A stretch of 64,000 bases of DNA from Halioxenophilus aromaticivorans (GTDB taxonomy: Bacteria > Pseudomonadota > Gammaproteobacteria > Pseudomonadales > Cellvibrionaceae), in contig NZ_AP031496.1 in assembly GCF_042850945.1 (NCBI RefSeq), forward strand, positions 5,084,001 through 5,148,000, read 5' to 3'. A program made the translations under genes and the position numbers. Below are positions 43,505 to 52,273 of the stretch, piece after piece. Numbering within the stretch: the first letter of the stretch is position 1; each line of letters begins with the position of its first letter. Below the pieces are notes generated by a model, which saw only the letters and a program-made list of their open reading frames with translations, was not told where the DNA came from and did no database searches.

Positions 43505-44044
43505 ATGATCAAATATAACAATGGTGCCTTTGTTGTTGAAGGCTTTTTAACGCAAAAGGAATGTAGCGACTTAATATCCAGAAGCGAAGGCATCGGTTAT
43601 ACGCGCTCAAAAATACAAACAAGCTCTGGCGAAGAAGAGTCGATTTCTGTTCGCAACAATGAGCGCATACTATTTGACGACTATGATCTCGCAAAGCAGC
43701 TTTTCGACAGATTATTACAGTACCTTCCGCAAGAAATAGACGCATGGAAGCCAAGTGGGTTAAATAAAAAGTTTAGGTTTTACCGATATGGTGGCGACCA
43801 GTACTTTAAGTGGCATGTAGATGGCTCTTTTAAGCGTGATTATTTTGAAGTTAGCAAATTGACAGCACTGCTATACCTCAATGGCGATTTTGAGGCCGGA
43901 GAAACCGAATTTGAGGGCATAAAAATACAGCCTGAGCCTGGCTTACTTCTGGTGTTCCCACACAAACTCAGGCACCAAGGTGTACCACCCAAAAACGGCA
44001 TAAAATACGTTCTTCGAACCGATGTAATGTATGCAAAAGCCTAA
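43505..44044 (+). CDS. 2-oxoglutarate/Fe(II)-dependent oxygenase (prolyl 4-hydroxylase-like)
   Basis: A 179-residue double-stranded beta-helix oxygenase of the P4Hc type. Iron ligands are His104 and Asp106 (FKWHVDGS) and His157 (LRHQG); the 2-oxoglutarate-binding arginine is Arg171 (YVLRTDVMY). It opens with VVEGFLTQKECSDLISRSE, the usual start of this group. Substrate unknown. It follows the TrmH gene by 115 bases; a half attC-like sequence overlaps its stop codon. Confidence 0.9.
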   Translation: MIKYNNGAFVVEGFLTQKECSDLISRSEGIGYTRSKIQTSSGEEESISVRNNERILFDDYDLAKQLFDRLLQYLPQEIDAWKPSGLNKKFRFYRYGGDQYFKWHVDGSFKRDYFEVSKLTALLYLNGDFEAGETEFEGIKIQPEPGLLLVFPHKLRHQGVPPKNGIKYVLRTDVMYAKA

Positions 44045-44085
44045 CAATCAATACACAGCTGGGCACTTTTGCTTTTGCCTTAACC
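44039..44085 (+). repeat. Half attC-like sequence
   Basis: GCCTAACAATCAATACACAG begins in the last codons of the oxygenase gene and looks like the left arm of a Vibrio-like attC site; CTGGGCACTTTTGC follows, but the complementary right arm and GTTAGGC core are absent. Probably a decayed cassette end. Confidence 0.35.
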
Positions 44086-44205
44086 AACTCTGCCTAGGAA
44101 ATGTCTTTTGACTTAGAACACAATTAAACACGCTAGAGTGACCTAGTTTTAAGCAACTGCAGGCCAGCTGAGAAAATGACTGAGCTAAACATAACGGAAT
44201 ATAGT

Positions 44206-44634
44206 ATGAAAAATTCAAAATTTGGATTCATTGGAATAGGAATCGGCGCATCAGCTTTACTCCTAGCACTTGTTCATTTCTGGGCTGGCCCGTTCTCGCC
44301 TAAGCCCGCCCTTGAAACACTTGTTGCAGATAAAGCGGCTGCTATCCGCAGTGCAACCTTAGATACAATAAACGGCAAGGCGCGCACATATGAAACTACC
44401 AATGCTACATGGGACGCTAACAGAATCACTCAGTTAGTGACTGCCGTACTTGGAGGACTAGCATTTATATTTGCAGTACTCTCCTTTGCATTAAAAGAAC
44501 CAAACAGGGTTTCAGGTGGTGCAGCAGTACTAGGGGTAAGCGCAATAGCGTTTCAATTTATCGCCATGTATGCAATGGCACTGTTGGTTGTGATTCTCAT
44601 AGCGGTGGTGCTTTCTAGTCTTGGCGTGGGCTGA
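44206..44634 (+). CDS. Inner-membrane protein of unknown function
   Basis: A 142-residue membrane protein. ATG 44206 is chosen for the GGA eight bases upstream and because it places the first helix (FGFIGIGIGASALLLALVHF) at the N-terminus; ATG 44176 is an alternative adding ten residues. After a periplasmic or cytoplasmic loop of about 60 residues (with ATWDANRITQ) come two or three more helices (LVTAVLGGLAFIFAVLSFAL; AVLGVSAIAFQFIAMYAMAL; a final Val/Leu-rich helix). I do not recognise a family. A strong terminator follows. Confidence 0.68.
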   Translation: MKNSKFGFIGIGIGASALLLALVHFWAGPFSPKPALETLVADKAAAIRSATLDTINGKARTYETTNATWDANRITQLVTAVLGGLAFIFAVLSFALKEPNRVSGGAAVLGVSAIAFQFIAMYAMALLVVILIAVVLSSLGVG

Positions 44635-44679
44635 ATTTAGCACACTATCTACAAACGCCGCCAAGCAATATTACCTAGT

Positions 44680-44724
44680 AGTATTAACACTCGCTTCGCG
44701 AGACTAACTCAGAGTGTTAATACT
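44680..44724 (+). terminator. Terminator after the membrane protein gene
   Basis: AGTATTAACACTC pairs perfectly with GAGTGTTAATACT; the 19-base loop itself can pair (CGCTTCGCG). TTTT follows. Confidence 0.85.
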
Positions 44725-44897
44725 TTTCCCCATCATACGCCAGCGACTATCTATGCTCTTTTATTTGCGCCCAATCTGAGAACTAGCATAGCAGACGATT
44801 ACTATTTTTTACTTTAACCCCGCCAGGCTCTACCGTAAAATTTGCGCCACCTCGCCAAAGCGTCCAAGCCAAACCGCTCCCAACAAACGAGAAAATA

Positions 44898-45344
44898 ATG
44901 ACGACGATATACGACACGCCAAAAGCCAACCTCGAAAACGAACAAGCACCCGCATTTAGCCTGTTTAAATTAAACGGCATCGTTATCGCAACATTCGTTG
45001 GCTCTGCGGTGGCAGGCGGAATTTTGATGTACATAAATTTCAAAAGACTTGGCCTCCCTGATAAAGCCAATAAGAGCCTTTTGTACTCAATTATCGGGTT
45101 TGTGCTGTTAATGATCGCTAGTATTTTCATTCCCTATGCCGATAAAATCCCAAACATTGCTTTCACTGTTGCACAGGTAGTTGCGTTATTGCATTTCTCC
45201 AAAGAACATCTTGGCCCACTGATTGATTCACATGCAGCCAACGGCGGCGAGCTTGCCTCTAACTGGAAGGCGTTTGGGATTGGCTTACTGGTCTTACTCC
45301 CTGTAGTTGCATTCGTGTTTTTGCTGGCATTTTCTACTATTTAA
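44898..45344 (+). CDS. Four-helix membrane protein of unknown function
   Basis: A 148-residue protein with a short polar N-terminus (TIYDTPKANLENEQ) and four predicted membrane helices, including KLNGIVIATFVGSAVAGGIL, SLLYSIIGFVLLMIASIFI and GIGLLVLLPVVAFVFLLAFS. The N-terminal pattern and first helix resemble small proteins that often sit beside rhomboid genes, but I cannot name a family. It lies five bases upstream of the rhomboid gene and is probably co-transcribed with it. Confidence 0.7.
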   Translation: MTTIYDTPKANLENEQAPAFSLFKLNGIVIATFVGSAVAGGILMYINFKRLGLPDKANKSLLYSIIGFVLLMIASIFIPYADKIPNIAFTVAQVVALLHFSKEHLGPLIDSHAANGGELASNWKAFGIGLLVLLPVVAFVFLLAFSTI

Positions 45345-45349
45345 AAATT

Positions 45350-45943
45350 GTGAATAACGTTCCAATTACTGCAATCACGCTTAGCGCCATTACACTGGTA
45401 TGTTCCTTGGTGGTTGCATATTCAGCGACTAACTTTATTTTTGGAACTGTTCCGGTAGTTAAGCTCAGTGACTTAGGCGGTATTACCGTAGCGGATCTTT
45501 ACCGAGTGGAAGTCTGGAGACTGTTCACCTCTCAAGTTATTCATTCCAAACAAATTCACATGCTCTACAACGTAGTATCTCTTATACTTCTCGGTTATGG
45601 AATTGAGAAGCACCTAGGTTGGCACACATTTCTTCTTACTTGGTTTATCACCGGCGCTTCTGGCACCCTGTACAGCACCCTATTTGTGGAGGCCCCTTGG
45701 AACGTAGGCACAGGCGGATCACAAGCAATTTTTGGTTTGATCGGTTTTAGCTTTGTACTATTAACCAAATTAAAACACAGCCTTTTTTTAATTGGCGTGC
45801 TATTATTTTCTTTTGTACCCGCATTGATGCTCGATATACTCTTTGCACACTACCCCAAGCCGGGCCACATAATGAGTTTAACGGCGGGCATGTTAATAGG
45901 CACATTACGCATCAACAATTTAGCGACAACTAAAGCTCAATAA
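45350..45943 (+). CDS. Rhomboid-family intramembrane serine protease
   Basis: A 197-residue six-helix rhomboid. The catalytic serine is Ser124 in GTGGSQAIFGLIG (GxS motif) and the catalytic histidine His173 in KPGHIMSLTAG; the IHMLYNVVSLILLGYGIEKH segment of helix 2 is the other family signature. It cleaves membrane helices within the inner membrane. Start is GTG 45350. Neighbours are two small membrane proteins, one with a Gly-rich tail, which might be substrates or partners. Confidence 0.9.
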   Translation: MNNVPITAITLSAITLVCSLVVAYSATNFIFGTVPVVKLSDLGGITVADLYRVEVWRLFTSQVIHSKQIHMLYNVVSLILLGYGIEKHLGWHTFLLTWFITGASGTLYSTLFVEAPWNVGTGGSQAIFGLIGFSFVLLTKLKHSLFLIGVLLFSFVPALMLDILFAHYPKPGHIMSLTAGMLIGTLRINNLATTKAQ

Positions 45944-46015
45944 TTCCCCTAGCTCTTAGCCAACGAAATAGCAAGACCGGTGTAATCTAGAACTTAAACC
46001 ACAAGAGGAAATTAG

Positions 46016-46282
46016 ATGCTTTCTTGGATCATAGTATTAGCCGGCCTCGGCGCATCTTGGCACTACACAGATTTGGAATCTCAAACTGCATTGTATAGTG
46101 TAGTGTTCCCTCTGCTATTTCTTGTTTTTGCAGCTGCACTGGCGATTAAAATTGTAGTGTTTTTGAACCCGAGTAAAGGCCGAGCCAATTCTAATAACAG
46201 TAGCACTGGGTTCTGGGGCGATTCCGGCGGCAGTGATTGGGGTGGCGGTAGCGACGGCGGCTGCGGTGGAGGCGGAGACTAG
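46016..46282 (+). CDS. Small membrane protein with a Gly/Cys-rich tail
   Basis: An 88-residue protein with two membrane helices (WIIVLAGLGASWHY and VVFPLLFLVFAAALAIKIVV) and a C-terminal tail made of Gly, Ser, Asp and Trp (GFWGDSGGSDWGGGSDGGCG and GGGD). AGAGGAA precedes ATG 46016. It lies 72 bases after the rhomboid gene. The tail resembles low-complexity tails of small envelope proteins; function unknown. Confidence 0.72.
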   Translation: MLSWIIVLAGLGASWHYTDLESQTALYSVVFPLLFLVFAAALAIKIVVFLNPSKGRANSNNSSTGFWGDSGGSDWGGGSDGGCGGGGD

Positions 46283-46790
46283 CTCTGTTATTTGTGCTGT
46301 AGTGAGAATTACCCAATTAGGTTATGAGTAATAGCCCCACCACCTCATAGCAAGCTGGCGCACAGTGTTCACAAGCCGATAAACGCGCCGAACACTCTTT
46401 CTATCTCTATAGATCCAAATTACGCCCTGGCGAATATTTCAAATCCCAAGCTTAACTCATTAAGAGCATGCCCCCTCATAAACATTAACGCGTTCTATTA
46501 CCTTTTGGTTAGTGGTTTTAACGTAAGTTTGTCTCGATATAAACTGTACTTGTTATAGCACCGATCTCCTCAAGGGTAGTAAGCTTTTATCAAAAGGGCT
46601 TGTATAGAACGCCCGCCTAACCTAAACAGGCGTAAGCATATAGTGCCAGCAATTAACCATATCAGCATAAATTGCACAGCCTGGCGATAGCAAAACTCTG
46701 AGCGCAACCCGTAAATGTGTGTTGGCGGCGGTATGAAAACCCGTGCAAGCGCCAACCCTACTCTAATTACTAACAAAAACCGGAGAGCCC
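46283..46790. other. Intergenic stretch, about 500 bases, at the right edge of the island
   Basis: No coding frame of merit. It contains one GTTATAGC (46553-46560), identical to the 5' core of the first cassette and followed by similar bases (ACCGA versus TCCGA), and a small hairpin CGCCT...AGGCG near 46615-46631. The promoter of the SDR gene should lie at its right end. Confidence 0.45.
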
Positions 46791-47639
46791 GTGGATAAAC
46801 AGAACGAACTAAGCGTTGCAGGCAAGGTAGTAATAGTCACCGGAGCCAGCCGAGGTATTGGTCGTGTAATTGCGCTTGCCTTGGCCAAGCAAGGGGCTCG
46901 CGTTGTTGTTACCGCTCGCTCTGTGTCTGCGGGTGACCAACCCGGTACGATTGGTGAAACTGTGAATAAGATTAAAGCCAACGGTGGAGTAGCGCTTGCC
47001 ATTGAGGCGGACATGGCCAAAGAGGCCGACCTTAAAAAACTTGTGCAGCGCACCTACGAACACTTTGGTGCGGTTGATATTTTGGTGAACAATGCGGGAG
47101 TCACCCACCAAAAAAGCTGGTCTTCACCATTGTTAGAGATACCCCGATCGGACTGGGAATACCAATATGCGGTTAACGTTCATGCGCCTTTTACATTAAC
47201 CCAGCTGGTAGCGCCTATCATGGAGGCTAACGGTGGTGGCCGTATTATCAATATTACCGCTGGCTGTGCTGAGGTTTATAGGCTGCCGGAAGAGCAACCC
47301 TTTCGTGAAGCCATTGGTGATTTCCGGCTTGCCGCACCGGCGTATTTTTCCAGTAAAAGAGCACTGGATCGTTTCTCGAATGTAGTTGCCGCTGAGCTGA
47401 GCCGAATGAATATCGCCATTATTGGTGTAATGCCTGGGCTAACGGCTTCCGAGCTTACCGTTAAAAATGTACAAACAGCAGGCTTAGACGATTCTTCTTT
47501 GGTCCCCATGGAAGTTCCGGCGCGCATGGTGGCTTACTTCGCCTCCTGTGAGAATCCACTGGAGTATACCGGGCGTTTATTTTGGGCGGAGCGCGAGCTC
47601 AAAGTGTTGGGTTTAGAGCCAGAATATAACGAGCTTTAA
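46791..47639 (+). CDS. Short-chain dehydrogenase/reductase
   Basis: A 282-residue NAD(P)-dependent SDR. GTG 46791 is preceded by GGAG seven bases upstream. The cofactor motif is TGASRGIGRVIALALAKQGA, then DILVNNAGVTH, INITAGCAE and the catalytic YFSSKRAL (Tyr-x3-Lys). The final 40 residues (EYTGRLFWAERELKVLGLEP) include the usual SDR substrate-loop end. Substrate unknown. Confidence 0.92.
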   Translation: MDKQNELSVAGKVVIVTGASRGIGRVIALALAKQGARVVVTARSVSAGDQPGTIGETVNKIKANGGVALAIEADMAKEADLKKLVQRTYEHFGAVDILVNNAGVTHQKSWSSPLLEIPRSDWEYQYAVNVHAPFTLTQLVAPIMEANGGGRIINITAGCAEVYRLPEEQPFREAIGDFRLAAPAYFSSKRALDRFSNVVAAELSRMNIAIIGVMPGLTASELTVKNVQTAGLDDSSLVPMEVPARMVAYFASCENPLEYTGRLFWAERELKVLGLEPEYNEL

Positions 47640-47894
47640 TAAACCATTGTTTTTTACCATCACCCAAGGTAGCAAAGCCTCTCTAACAACAGACCCTTGC
47701 TGCGAGTCCTAATCCTCCCTCGACTTTCACCGTTCTTGCACAATGTTCCGCTATCATCGGAAGATTAAAGGCTGTTCCTCAACGGCACCTCTTACACCTT
47801 TTAGGGTCGTAATAGCCATCAGAGGTTTGCTTGCACCTGAACTCGGGTGCGCCGAACCGATACAAGCATTCACTAAGCGGATAAAGGACATACT

Positions 47895-48281
47895 ATGACT
47901 GAAAACTTCACCCCCAAAGCCTACTTAAAAAGCAGCTGCCCATTTTGTTTTAAGCTGGTGATGTTTTTGGCGGAAGCCAAGCTGATGGAGAAGGTAGAGA
48001 TTATTCGAATCGAATCCAGCGATGAAGCCGCACTGAGCCACTATCGCGACCAGTTGCAAAAAGCCACCGGCAAGGCCGCCAGCTTCCCTACGGTGGAGCT
48101 ATCGCCCGGCAAATTCAGTAGCGATTCCGATGGCCTTATCAATTACTTTGGTGAAAAGTACGAGGTAGTGCCTTCATCTTTGCCGGGGCTGGCTTATTAC
48201 AAAGATAATCTGTTCCCCGCTTATTTGGCGAATTTTAGGGAGTTAAAAGCGCTGAGAGCCGAAGCCACCAGCGCAAAGTAG
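47895..48281 (+). CDS. Glutaredoxin/glutathione-S-transferase N-domain-like protein
   Basis: A 128-residue thioredoxin-fold protein with the redox motif CPFC (residues 15-18, SSCPFCFKLVMFL) and the cis-proline segment SFPTVELSPGKF. This is the glutaredoxin 2/GST N-terminal type. The tail (ANFRELKALRAEA) is helical. It probably reduces disulfides or binds glutathione in the cytoplasm. Monocistronic. Confidence 0.82.
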   Translation: MTENFTPKAYLKSSCPFCFKLVMFLAEAKLMEKVEIIRIESSDEAALSHYRDQLQKATGKAASFPTVELSPGKFSSDSDGLINYFGEKYEVVPSSLPGLAYYKDNLFPAYLANFRELKALRAEATSAK

Positions 48282-48400
48282 CTAATTTTACTAGGCTGAT
48301 TGCCGACATGTAGGCAGGGAGACTCACCTGCTTACCTAGTGTAATCAGCAAAATTGCTCAAACCCCAAAGGCTCCGCGCCCATACCCCATGGTCTACAAA

Positions 48401-48447
48401 TTAGGTGTGTATACCTAAACGATAATCTGGTATACCGCTGCGGTATA
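48401..48447. promoter_or_regulatory. Two adjacent palindromes upstream of the cytochrome b561 gene
   Basis: TTAGGTGTGTATACCTAA (48401-48418) and TATACCGCTGCGGTATA (48431-48447) are both perfect inverted repeats and share the half-site TATACC. They lie about 215 bases upstream of the cytochrome gene in an otherwise empty 380-base gap. Likely operators for a dimeric repressor or activator. Confidence 0.5.
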
Positions 48448-48662
48448 TTTACTGTAGTTATCAAATCACCGCTGTTCACTTCGCGCAAGCTTTCGATTGC
48501 AAACCAATAAAAACTTTATTTTTTTACATTCAGGTTGCAGTTTCTCCGTGGTAAGTTTCTTGCTTACTCAATGTATTAAAAGCACCGCTACTAGCGGCTT
48601 TGTTAAAACACATTGAAATTAATACTCAGATTTACTTACAACACGCCTGTTACGGAAAACCT

Positions 48663-49193
48663 ATGAATATTTACGACACACCAGAAAAATACGGGATTAT
48701 CTCCCGAGCCTTGCATTGGGCCATGGCCGCATTGCTCCTGTGGCAGTTTCTGGGCGCCGCTGCTCATTTACTCCTCTCTGATACAGCTATTAAAGGATTT
48801 TTATTTGGCCGCCACAAAGCCTTGGGATTTTTGTTATTTTTGCTGTTTTTTGTAAGGGTTGCATGGGCACTGATCAATGCCGCTAAGCGTCCGCCCTCGC
48901 TAAGCTTAGCCGCCAAAGCCGGCCACATCGCGCTGTATGCGCTACTGCTGGCAGTCCCCGCGCTCGCTCTTGCCCGCCAATACGGATCTGGTCGATCTTT
49001 TGATTGGTTTGGCATTTCTGTGTTTTCGGGTTTTGAAGGCAATGAAATCGATTGGATGGTGAATATTGGTAATTCATTCCACAGCTGGGCGGGATGGCTA
49101 CTAGCAGCGTTAATTGCCGGCCATATTATAATGGTGTTCCTACACAAAAAAGCCAGCGACCAAGTGGATGTATTGCCCCGCATGTGGCGCTAG
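48663..49193 (+). CDS. Cytochrome b561
   Basis: A 176-residue four-helix di-heme membrane protein. ATG 48663 is chosen because MNIYDTPEKYGIISRALHWA is the family start. The heme-ligand histidines are in RALHWAMA, FGRHKALGF, AKAGHIALY or NSFHSWAGW, and IAGHIIMV. It passes electrons from quinol to an acceptor such as superoxide (CybB-type). Two palindromes lie upstream. Confidence 0.93.
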   Translation: MNIYDTPEKYGIISRALHWAMAALLLWQFLGAAAHLLLSDTAIKGFLFGRHKALGFLLFLLFFVRVAWALINAAKRPPSLSLAAKAGHIALYALLLAVPALALARQYGSGRSFDWFGISVFSGFEGNEIDWMVNIGNSFHSWAGWLLAALIAGHIIMVFLHKKASDQVDVLPRMWR

Positions 49194-49337
49194 CCGACGC
49201 GCAGCCCGCCCAGCTTTGGCTGCGCGGGCCCTCCTGCCCGCTGCAGTAATAGCCTCTTCAATCACCACTGCCTTTGTCAACGCCAGAATCTTCAAACTTG
49301 TGCTTTAATAGTCATCTCCCAAGCACAAGGCTCCACC

Positions 49338-50240
49338 ATGCTCAACCTCTACTACCACCCCCTGTACACCGGCGGCATCGACCCAGAAGCGCGCTTTCCG
49401 AGGGATCGTTACACCCTGCTGGCCCAGCGCTTGGCTGGCGTAAACGGTATACAGATGCACACCCCACGGCTCGCCACCCGGGAGGAGATAACCACCGTAC
49501 ACGATGCCGACTACGTCGATCGATTTTTAAACGGCGAACTAAGCGATAAAGAAGCCCGCAAGATTGGCCTGCGCCCTTGGCGGCCTGAGATTGTACCTCG
49601 CACCCTGCGGATTATGGGCGGCAGTTTGCAAGCCCTCGATGATGTGTTGAGCCATGGCGGATTGGCGGGCAATATGGCCGGCGGCACCCACCATGCCTTT
49701 TATGATTACGGTAGTGGCTACTGCATTTTTAACGATATAGCAGTGTGCGCCCATCACGCCTTACAAACGCCGAAGGTTAAACGCATACTCATTTTGGATC
49801 TGGATGTGCATCAAGGTGATGGCACCGCCGCCATGCTGCAATCGTGGGATAGCTGTTACACCGTGTCTTTGCACGGGGGTAATAATTTTCCCTTTAAAAA
49901 GCAACAAAGCGATTTAGATGTTGAGCTACCCTGCGACGCCACGGACACCGAATATTTATCAGCCCTAGATGAGCTATTAGCCACGCTGAATTTCAACGAT
50001 TATGACTTACTGCTGTACCAAGCGGGGGTAGACCCTCTTATCACAGACCGACTCGGCCGTTTGGCAGTCACACGAGAAGGGCTAAACCAACGTAATCTAC
50101 GCGTGTTTGAAAAAGCCCACCTGGCATGCTTACCCACGGTAATATTTATGGGCGGTGGCTATGCCGAGCCCATTGCCGATACGGTAGACGCGTTCCAAGA
50201 TTTATTTACTCTCGCCGCGCAGTTCCAAGCACAGCGCTAA
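49338..50240 (+). CDS. Histone-deacetylase-superfamily hydrolase
   Basis: A 300-residue zinc amidohydrolase of the HDAC/AcuC/acetylpolyamine amidohydrolase superfamily. Zinc and active-site residues are seen in MAGGTHHAFYDYGSGYCIFN (His-His pair), LDLDVHQGDGTAA (Asp and His ligands) and YQAGVDPLITDRLG (third ligand Asp). ATG 49338 is 70 bases after the last promoter-like stretch. It removes acyl groups from proteins or polyamines; the substrate is not evident. Confidence 0.94.
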   Translation: MLNLYYHPLYTGGIDPEARFPRDRYTLLAQRLAGVNGIQMHTPRLATREEITTVHDADYVDRFLNGELSDKEARKIGLRPWRPEIVPRTLRIMGGSLQALDDVLSHGGLAGNMAGGTHHAFYDYGSGYCIFNDIAVCAHHALQTPKVKRILILDLDVHQGDGTAAMLQSWDSCYTVSLHGGNNFPFKKQQSDLDVELPCDATDTEYLSALDELLATLNFNDYDLLLYQAGVDPLITDRLGRLAVTREGLNQRNLRVFEKAHLACLPTVIFMGGGYAEPIADTVDAFQDLFTLAAQFQAQR

Positions 50241-50487
50241 CCGCTGCTATAGCATTAAGCACAAAAATCGCTCAGATCATCAACACATGCAAACACACCG
50301 AAAAAAACACGACGAGCAATGCAGTTATTAATTTATTACGCACACCCTGCGAGCTGCAAAGGTGTACCCCAGTGAATCAATAGTACAGTGTGTCCTAAAT
50401 TTACCCATAATGATCCGCCCATATATTCTATTGCAAGATCAGACACTGTTTCGTAGCAATTCACTAACTTCGAAACACCTTTGAGGC

Positions 50488-52188
50488 CTAAATGCAACAG
50501 CTGCAATTTCTTTTAGCTTTATCCATTTTACCCACACCGGGGTTAAAAGTATTGGTTGGATCGAGACTCCGGTAAAATGCCTGTAGGCCATCCTCAGCTT
50601 CATATAAATGGCCGACATTGTGTTCCGCAGGGTATTTAGCCCCCCGCCTGTCAAGTAAAGCCAACATGTCGGCCTTAACTTTTTTGGCGTCGGAACCCTT
50701 TTTAAGAACATAGTCCTGATGGAATACATGGCAGAAAAAGTGCCCGTAATACAGGGACAGTTCGATATTGTCTGCAATATGTGGTGGCAACTTCTCTACC
50801 CAGTCTATGTCATCACGCCGCAGGGCTATATCCAATGCAAGAATTTCACCTACATGCTTCTGGTGCAGAAGTTCGTACCGAACGGCAGCGCCGGCGGCGG
50901 CAAAACGGTGTAAAAAAGCCGCACTAGCTTCTTTGGTAGAACAAGTGAAGTAATCCCCTGCACCGGGGTTTTGCCTAAAGTAGGCGTCCAAATACTGCTC
51001 GGCCTCGGAAATTCCATCGTCACTCATTTTTAGCAACAAGTGATGTTCGTACCGATTGCGATACTCCAGCATTTTTTGTGGCAGGTGTTGCGGGAAAAGC
51101 TTAGCCACACTTTGCATTATGCGGTCTGTAAGAAATTTGGGTAGCCAAGGCTTCTTATTAAGTACAGCATCGATACGCCCCTTAAGGGCGAACATTTTAG
51201 GTAGTTTATTGGTACCTAAGTGCTTAACCGCCAAAAACGTATCCTTGCCGTAGTGCCGGGCGACATCGAAGATGTCCCGATGCAGGTATTCGCCAACCTC
51301 TGGCAGATTTTTAAACCCGCCGAGAATATCGCGCCGAATCGTTGCCAACGTGTGAGGATTATTAGTGCCGACATAGAATGTTTTTTCAGTCTGAGGCACT
51401 GAATAGGTGTCCAAACGCACGGCGAATACTGCAAGCTTACCGGCACAACCGCTAGCTTCATACAACCGAGTGGTATCGGCATTAAAACGTGCCGGCGTAT
51501 CGGCGTTTACCTCTCTGATGCGCTGTTGGTAATCGGTGGCACTGGCTTTTGCAGTATTCTCAAGTGAGCCCAAAGTGAAATTTCCACGCTCCAAATTGGA
51601 CACCATTTGCTCGGGGGTGTCTCCCAGCTCGATACCGAGATGATTTACCATCTCTAACTGGCCGTGCTCGTTCACCCGGGCAAACAGTGCCAGTTCAGTG
51701 TAGGCTGGCCCTCGCTTAACTAGAGCGCCACCAGAATTATTGGCCACACCGCCGACAATAGACGCCCCCAGACAGGAAGAACCAATAACCGAATGGGGAG
51801 CGCGATTAAGCGGTTTTAAAGTGGCCTCAAGCTTGTGTAGCGTTGCACCGGGAAAAGAGACCACCTGCTCGCCGTTGCCCAAAACCAATAGCTTATCCAT
51901 TGCCAGCGTGTTAATAATCACCACTGGTCGATCGTAGTCGTTACCACTGGGCGTGGAGCCTTCGGTTAACCCGGTTTTCGCCGCTTGCATAATTATAATG
52001 CAGTTATATTCAACACATATTTCTAACGTTTTCCACAAATCCAACAGCGATTGCGGAAATACTACCGCTAGGGCAGCGCCCTGGCCCGAGCGCCAGCCAG
52101 AGCGGTAATGTTCCGTGCGGCGATCTTCCGTTGCTATGTGATCTGAGCCGAGTAGTTGGGTGAGCTTCTCAACAACTACGTGGGGCAT
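50488..52188 (-). CDS. dld: Quinone-dependent D-lactate dehydrogenase
   Basis: A 566-residue FAD enzyme, similar over its whole length to E. coli Dld. Conserved stretches are SGQGAALAVVFPQSLLDLWK, MQAAKTGLTEGSTPSGNDYD, HSVIGSSCLGASIVGGVANN and PAEHNVGHLY. It oxidises D-lactate to pyruvate at the inner face of the membrane and reduces quinone. I place the start at ATG 52188, eight bases after GGAGG; ATG 52194 and GTG 52209 are also in frame. It follows the lactate permease gene on the same strand, a lactate-use operon. Confidence 0.96.
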   Translation of the reverse strand: MPHVVVEKLTQLLGSDHIATEDRRTEHYRSGWRSGQGAALAVVFPQSLLDLWKTLEICVEYNCIIIMQAAKTGLTEGSTPSGNDYDRPVVIINTLAMDKLLVLGNGEQVVSFPGATLHKLEATLKPLNRAPHSVIGSSCLGASIVGGVANNSGGALVKRGPAYTELALFARVNEHGQLEMVNHLGIELGDTPEQMVSNLERGNFTLGSLENTAKASATDYQQRIREVNADTPARFNADTTRLYEASGCAGKLAVFAVRLDTYSVPQTEKTFYVGTNNPHTLATIRRDILGGFKNLPEVGEYLHRDIFDVARHYGKDTFLAVKHLGTNKLPKMFALKGRIDAVLNKKPWLPKFLTDRIMQSVAKLFPQHLPQKMLEYRNRYEHHLLLKMSDDGISEAEQYLDAYFRQNPGAGDYFTCSTKEASAAFLHRFAAAGAAVRYELLHQKHVGEILALDIALRRDDIDWVEKLPPHIADNIELSLYYGHFFCHVFHQDYVLKKGSDAKKVKADMLALLDRRGAKYPAEHNVGHLYEAEDGLQAFYRSLDPTNTFNPGVGKMDKAKRNCSCCI

Positions 52189-52273
52189 TTGCATTTCCTC
52201 CACCTCCACCTCCGGCCGCTGGCCGCAGGTTGTGTATTTGATCTATTAAAATAACAGCCTCAGCAGCCGTATA

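Noticed and set aside
46553..46560. GTTATAGC as the far end of the first cassette or a fourth leader copy
   Set aside because: The bases upstream do not align with the three leaders and no attC arms are present; a single 8-base match is too weak.
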